Assembly (NCBI GenBank): GCA_013360825.1
Contig: JABWAY010000173.1
Location: 1 to 8,645, forward strand
From: Candidatus Brocadiia bacterium
Lineage (GTDB): Bacteria > Planctomycetota > MHYJ01 > WSZJ01
Length of the DNA: 8,645 nucleotides
Direction of reading: 5' to 3'
In this document: in pieces, positions 6,118-8,645 of the stretch
How the letters are laid out: each line of letters opens with the position of its first letter
How positions within the stretch are numbered: position 1 is the first letter of the stretch
The notes under the pieces: generated by a model
The model's database searches: none
What the model was told of the DNA's origin: nothing
What the model saw: the letters and a program-made list of their open reading frames with translations, nothing else
Made by a program: the position numbers and the translations under genes

Positions 6118-6903
6118 GTGAGCGAGCCACCGCTGAAGGACTACCAGCTCGCCTCGTCGTTCACCTACGGGCCCGTGAATTCCCGCCGGTGCGGCGTCAG
6201 CCTCGGCCTGAATACGCTCCCTCCCGACATCAAGGTCTGCTCGTTCGACTGCCCGTACTGCCAGTGCGGATGGACGGCGAAGACGGCGGAGGGGCGCGGG
6301 GAGGGGATGCGGTATCCGGCGGTGCCGGAAATCCTGGGGGAGATCGAGCGCCGGCTGGCGGAACTGGCCGCCGCGGGGGTCCGGATCGACACGATGACGT
6401 TCGCGGGGAACGGGGAGCCGACGCTTCACCCCAGGTTCCGCGAAATCGTCGAGGGGACGATGGCGCTTCGGGACCGGCACCAGCCGGGCGCGATCGTGGA
6501 CGTCCTTTCGAACGCCCAGACCGTGAATCGCCCCGCAGTCCGGGAGGGGCTGCGCCGGCTGGACCGGCGGATCATGAAACTCGACGGCGGGAACATGCGG
6601 GTGATCGAGGCGGTCGACAGGCCGCTGGCACGATTCGATCTCCCGGAGATTCTCGAAGGGCTCCGGACGCTCGGGGATGTGACGATCCAGTCGATGTTCG
6701 TGACGGGGAGCGTGGACAACACGGCGGAGGCGGACGTCGACGACTGGGTGCGCTGCCTGGACGCGGTCAGGCCCGTGGCCGTGCAGGTGTACACGCTGGA
6801 CCGGGGGCCCGCGGATCCCGGGCTGCGGCGCGTGCCGGCGGCGAGGCTGGAAGAGATCGCGGCCCGGGCGCGCGCCGCGGGGCACCGCGTCGAGGTGTTC
6901 TGA
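6118..6903 (+). CDS. Radical SAM protein (COG0731-like), function unknown
   Basis: The 261-residue product has the CxxxDCxYC motif (C41, C45, C48) that binds the catalytic [4Fe-4S] cluster used to cleave S-adenosylmethionine. The next strand region carries GNGEPTL (97-103), the GGE-like SAM-contact motif, and LSNAQTVNRP and KLDGG mark the following strands. The TYGPVNSRRCGVSLGLN segment before the motif is typical of a group of stand-alone radical SAM proteins in COG0731. No SPASM or other extra cluster domain is present, though C25 and C50 flank the core motif. The substrate is unknown. The start is GTG at 6118, 9 bases after the phosphoesterase stop, with only a weak G-run (6098-6103) as ribosome-binding site, so it may depend on translational coupling. 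The pairing may mean linked roles, but this is inference. Confidence 0.88.
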   Translation: MSEPPLKDYQLASSFTYGPVNSRRCGVSLGLNTLPPDIKVCSFDCPYCQCGWTAKTAEGRGEGMRYPAVPEILGEIERRLAELAAAGVRIDTMTFAGNGEPTLHPRFREIVEGTMALRDRHQPGAIVDVLSNAQTVNRPAVREGLRRLDRRIMKLDGGNMRVIEAVDRPLARFDLPEILEGLRTLGDVTIQSMFVTGSVDNTAEADVDDWVRCLDAVRPVAVQVYTLDRGPADPGLRRVPAARLEEIAARARAAGHRVEVF

Positions 6904-6943
6904 CAGGCGGCCGGTGGCGCGCGGCCCTGTTCCGCCCATTTTT
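6903..6943 (+). terminator. Weak possible terminator after the radical SAM gene
   Basis: ACAG (6903-6906) pairs with CTGT (6927-6930) and GGCC (6909-6912) with GGCC (6923-6926), with a two-base bulge. A run of five T follows at 6939-6943, but 8 bases after the stem. The imperfect stem and distant T-run make termination doubtful, so the downstream small gene may still be part of the operon. Confidence 0.22.
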
Positions 6944-6979
6944 CTCCCGTCCCGCCCCCCGGCAGGAGACAATCCGGAA

Positions 6980-7261
6980 ATGCCCTTCCGGTTCACCGAC
7001 CGTGCCCTGGCGCTCGCCCGCGAGAACGGCGGGATCCTGCGCGTCGAGATCGTTCCGGGCCCGCAGTACGCGAAGCCCCTTCTCCTGGACGTCTTCCACG
7101 AAGAGGGGGCGCGCGCGGACCATGTGGCGTTTCCGTCCGCGGGGGTGACGGTGCTGGTGCCGGCGCACCTGACCTGGCTGGCGGACAACGAGGTGCAGAT
7201 CGACGCGGCGGCGGACGGGCACCTGCACGGGGCGATCGGGGCGGTGCGGCGTCCCTGGTGA
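6980..7261 (+). CDS. Small HesB/IscA-like protein without cysteines
   Basis: The 93-residue product resembles the A-type Fe-S carrier fold: an N-terminal FTDRALALARENGGILRVEI, a central LLLDVFHEE strand, FPSAGVTVLVPAHLTWLADNEVQID (here cited as FPSAGVTVLV plus LTWLADNEVQID), and a short C-terminal end. The middle part parallels the IscA stretch with F..xGVxVxVD..SLxFLxGxxLD. Classical IscA/HesB proteins bind iron or clusters with three conserved cysteines, but this protein has no cysteine at all. It is more like the degenerate HesB-like proteins of unknown role and probably does not carry clusters. The ATG at 6980 has AGGAG (6964-6968) 11 bases upstream; the frame stays open to 6914 but the extension is proline-rich and unlike the family. 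It lies 76 bases after the radical SAM gene and 12 bases from the convergent exchanger gene. The family assignment is tentative; the gene itself is likely real. Confidence 0.6.
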   Translation: MPFRFTDRALALARENGGILRVEIVPGPQYAKPLLLDVFHEEGARADHVAFPSAGVTVLVPAHLTWLADNEVQIDAAADGHLHGAIGAVRRPW

Positions 7262-7273
7262 CGGCGGCCGGGG

Positions 7274-8392
7274 CTACGCCGGCGGCGGCGCGCCCGTCGT
7301 CCCGCCCGGCGTGGGACTCGAAACCGCCCGTGTGACGGCGTTTCCGGAGCGCCAGGCGATGAGGAGCGACGCCAGGATCGCCAGGCCCGAGAGGGGAAGG
7401 AAGACCCGGGTCAGCAGGAACCTGTAGACCGGCAGGGCGGCATGGTCCTGGGCGTCGAGAATGAGGAACGCGACGTAGGCGCCGTAGGAGGCCAGGAAGA
7501 GCCACCCCTCGAGTCTCGACACGCGCCGGCCGGTGAAGAAGACCGGGAGGCAGAGGATGGCGGACCCGACCATGATCGGGATGTCCAGGGCGAGGGCTTC
7601 CCGCGCCACGGCGATCCCGGACGGGGCGACGGCGGCGGAGAGGCCGAGGACGGAGCCGATGTTGAAGATGTTGCTGCCGACGATGTTGCCGACGGCGATG
7701 TCGCGATGGCCGCGGAGGGTGGCGGCGACGGAGGCGGCGACCTCGGGAAGGGAGGTGCCGACGGCGACGATGGTGAGGCCGATGATGAGTTCGGAGAGGC
7801 CGAACGCGCGGGCGAGGTCGCTCGCGCCGCGGACCAGCAGCTGGGAGCCGACGACGAGGATCGCGAGGGAGAAGACGATCATGCCGAGGCTGCGCGGCAG
7901 GGACCGGACGGGGGCGGGGGGTTCGCCCGGATCCGGGGGTGGATCGCCACGCGAGAGGCGGATCTGGAACGCCAGGTAGACGGCCAGCCCGAGCGCGAGG
8001 AGGAGACCTTCCAGCCGTCCCACGCGCCCGTCGGCGGCGATCCCCCAGAGGGCGAGGGAGGCGGCGATCATCACCGGGAGGTCGAAGGCGAACAGGCGGC
8101 GGGAGATCGCGAGGGGAGCGATGGCCGCGCTGAGGCCGAGGATGGCGAGGGTGTTGAAGAGGTTGCTGCCGAGGACGTTGCCGAAGGCGATATCCGGCTT
8201 GCCGGCGGCGGCGCCGGAGATGGAGACCGCGAGTTCCGGGGCGCTGGTGCCGAAGGCGACGACGGTGAGGCCGACGACGAGCCGCGAGATGCCGGCCCTG
8301 GCCGCGAGGGCGGAGGAGCTCCCGACCAGCCAGTCGCCGCCCAGGGTCAGGAGGACGAACCCCGCCGCGACGAGGCTGAGGCTGAGGAGCAT
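7274..8392 (-). CDS. Sodium/calcium exchanger family membrane protein (CaCA, YrbG type)
   Basis: From the ATG at 8392 the product has 372 residues with about ten hydrophobic segments in two homologous halves. Alpha repeat 1 has GTSAPE (48-53) and GNVLGSNLFN (71-80). Alpha repeat 2 has GTSLPE (212-217) and GNIVGSNIFN (235-244). These Glu and Asn/Ser residues form the cation sites in the CaCA superfamily. A proline-rich loop (about 148-166) joins the halves. It is expected to export Ca2+ in exchange for Na+ or H+ at the cytoplasmic membrane; bacterial members vary in ion choice. The frame is open back to 8572, but the extra 60 residues are Pro/Arg-rich and would precede the natural first membrane segment, so they are rejected. 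No good ribosome-binding site precedes the ATG. A weak -10-like TACTCT lies at 8475-8470. The gene is convergent with the HesB-like gene. Confidence 0.93.
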   Translation of the reverse strand: MLLSLSLVAAGFVLLTLGGDWLVGSSSALAARAGISRLVVGLTVVAFGTSAPELAVSISGAAAGKPDIAFGNVLGSNLFNTLAILGLSAAIAPLAISRRLFAFDLPVMIAASLALWGIAADGRVGRLEGLLLALGLAVYLAFQIRLSRGDPPPDPGEPPAPVRSLPRSLGMIVFSLAILVVGSQLLVRGASDLARAFGLSELIIGLTIVAVGTSLPEVAASVAATLRGHRDIAVGNIVGSNIFNIGSVLGLSAAVAPSGIAVAREALALDIPIMVGSAILCLPVFFTGRRVSRLEGWLFLASYGAYVAFLILDAQDHAALPVYRFLLTRVFLPLSGLAILASLLIAWRSGNAVTRAVSSPTPGGTTGAPPPA

Positions 8393-8557
8393 GGTCAGGC
8401 CCGCCCGCGAATGTGCGCGGGGCGGCGGGCGGGGTGGGTGAGCGAGGAGGCCGTCGCCATGCGCGCGCCAGAGTAGCCGACCCCCGGGGGGCCGGGGACA
8501 AAAACCGGCACGGCGCGAGGGGGGCGGGGAGCGCCCGGAGAGCGCGGTGTCAACGCC

Positions 8558-8598
8558 AAGTAGAAATGTCACCGTTTCCGTCTAAGTAGAAATGTCAC
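8558..8598. repeat. Two 15-bp direct repeats, period 26
   Basis: AAGTAGAAATGTCAC occurs perfectly at 8558-8572 and 8584-8598, separated by 11 bases. The stretch is much richer in A+T than everything to its left. Repeated short sites with fixed spacing are typical of protein-binding arrays such as the terminal transposase-binding sites of some insertion sequences. Confidence 0.9.
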
Positions 8599-8618
8599 TC
8601 GCCCGGTCAGGGCGAGTG
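8596..8618. repeat. 9-bp perfect hairpin adjoining the direct repeats
   Basis: CACTCGCCC (8596-8604) pairs with GGGCGAGTG (8610-8618) around the loop GGTCA. The left arm shares its first three bases with the end of the second direct repeat. There is no T-run after it in either reading direction, so it does not look like a terminator. Confidence 0.65.
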
Positions 8619-8645
8619 CACCTTGTCCGTGAAGCGTTGCAGGCT

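Larger units (their letters stand above)
8558..8645. mobile_element. Probable end of an insertion sequence, cut by the window edge
   Basis: The direct repeats at 8558-8598, the adjacent hairpin and the sudden change in base composition together suggest the terminal region of an insertion sequence continuing to the right. A frame opening with GTG at 8616 is free of stops to the edge (10 codons, VHLVREALQA) and could begin a transposase, but this is too short to judge. I recall similar GTAGAAATGTCAC repeats at ends of elements with DDE-type transposases but cannot assign a family. The opposite end, the target duplication and the transposase are outside the window. Confidence 0.4.

Noticed and set aside
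5092..7188. 698-residue open frame on the minus strand opposite the ferredoxin, phosphoesterase, radical SAM and HesB-like genes
   Set aside because: It lies antisense to several genes with clear motifs and has low-complexity composition.
8393..8572. 60-residue N-terminal extension of the exchanger
   Set aside because: It is Pro/Arg-rich and lies ahead of the natural first membrane segment. It also includes the first insertion-sequence-like repeat, so it is very unlikely to be coding.
1..8645. CRISPR arrays, toxin-antitoxin or phage-defence genes
   Set aside because: No evenly spaced repeat array, nuclease or toxin signatures were found. The only tandem repeat is the two-copy element at 8558-8598.

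Overview
This is a GC-rich stretch (roughly two thirds G+C) of a bacterial chromosome. It carries eight protein genes (one cut by the left edge), one tRNA gene, and the probable end of an insertion sequence at the right edge. Four genes belong to iron-sulfur or ferredoxin-dependent chemistry: a two-subunit 2-oxoacid:ferredoxin oxidoreductase, a ferredoxin with four [4Fe-4S] motifs, a radical SAM enzyme, and a small protein of HesB/IscA-like appearance. This suggests an anaerobic or facultatively anaerobic metabolism. No marker gene fixes the lineage. Planctomycetota or another GC-rich environmental phylum is a guess only.

Left part (1-1415): the N-terminal half of the 16S rRNA methyltransferase gene rsmE reads leftward off the window. 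Across a 107-base divergent gap lies a rightward gene for a two-domain universal stress protein.

Core (1443-5250): korA (gamma-alpha fusion, GTG start) and korB (TPP-binding beta subunit) form a tight operon, closed by a strong intrinsic terminator. A stand-alone tRNA-Ser(GCU) gene follows with its own terminator, and then the four-cluster ferredoxin gene. The promoter in front of korA and the one in front of the ferredoxin gene share a 33-base element with 25 identical positions and identical spacing. I infer that the oxidoreductase and the ferredoxin are expressed together although they are separate transcription units, with the ferredoxin probably accepting electrons from KorAB.

Right part (5353-8392): a calcineurin-like phosphoesterase and a radical SAM protein lie 9 bases apart. 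A 93-residue cysteine-free HesB/IscA-like protein follows. Convergent to these is a leftward gene for a YrbG-type sodium/calcium exchanger with both alpha repeats intact.

Right edge (8558-8645): base composition drops abruptly. Two perfect 15-base direct repeats (period 26) run into a 9-bp hairpin. This looks like the terminal, transposase-binding region of an insertion sequence whose body lies beyond the window. Overall the region is mostly ordinary core metabolism. The points most worth following up are the twin promoter, the cysteine-less HesB-like protein, the four-cluster ferredoxin and the right-edge repeats.
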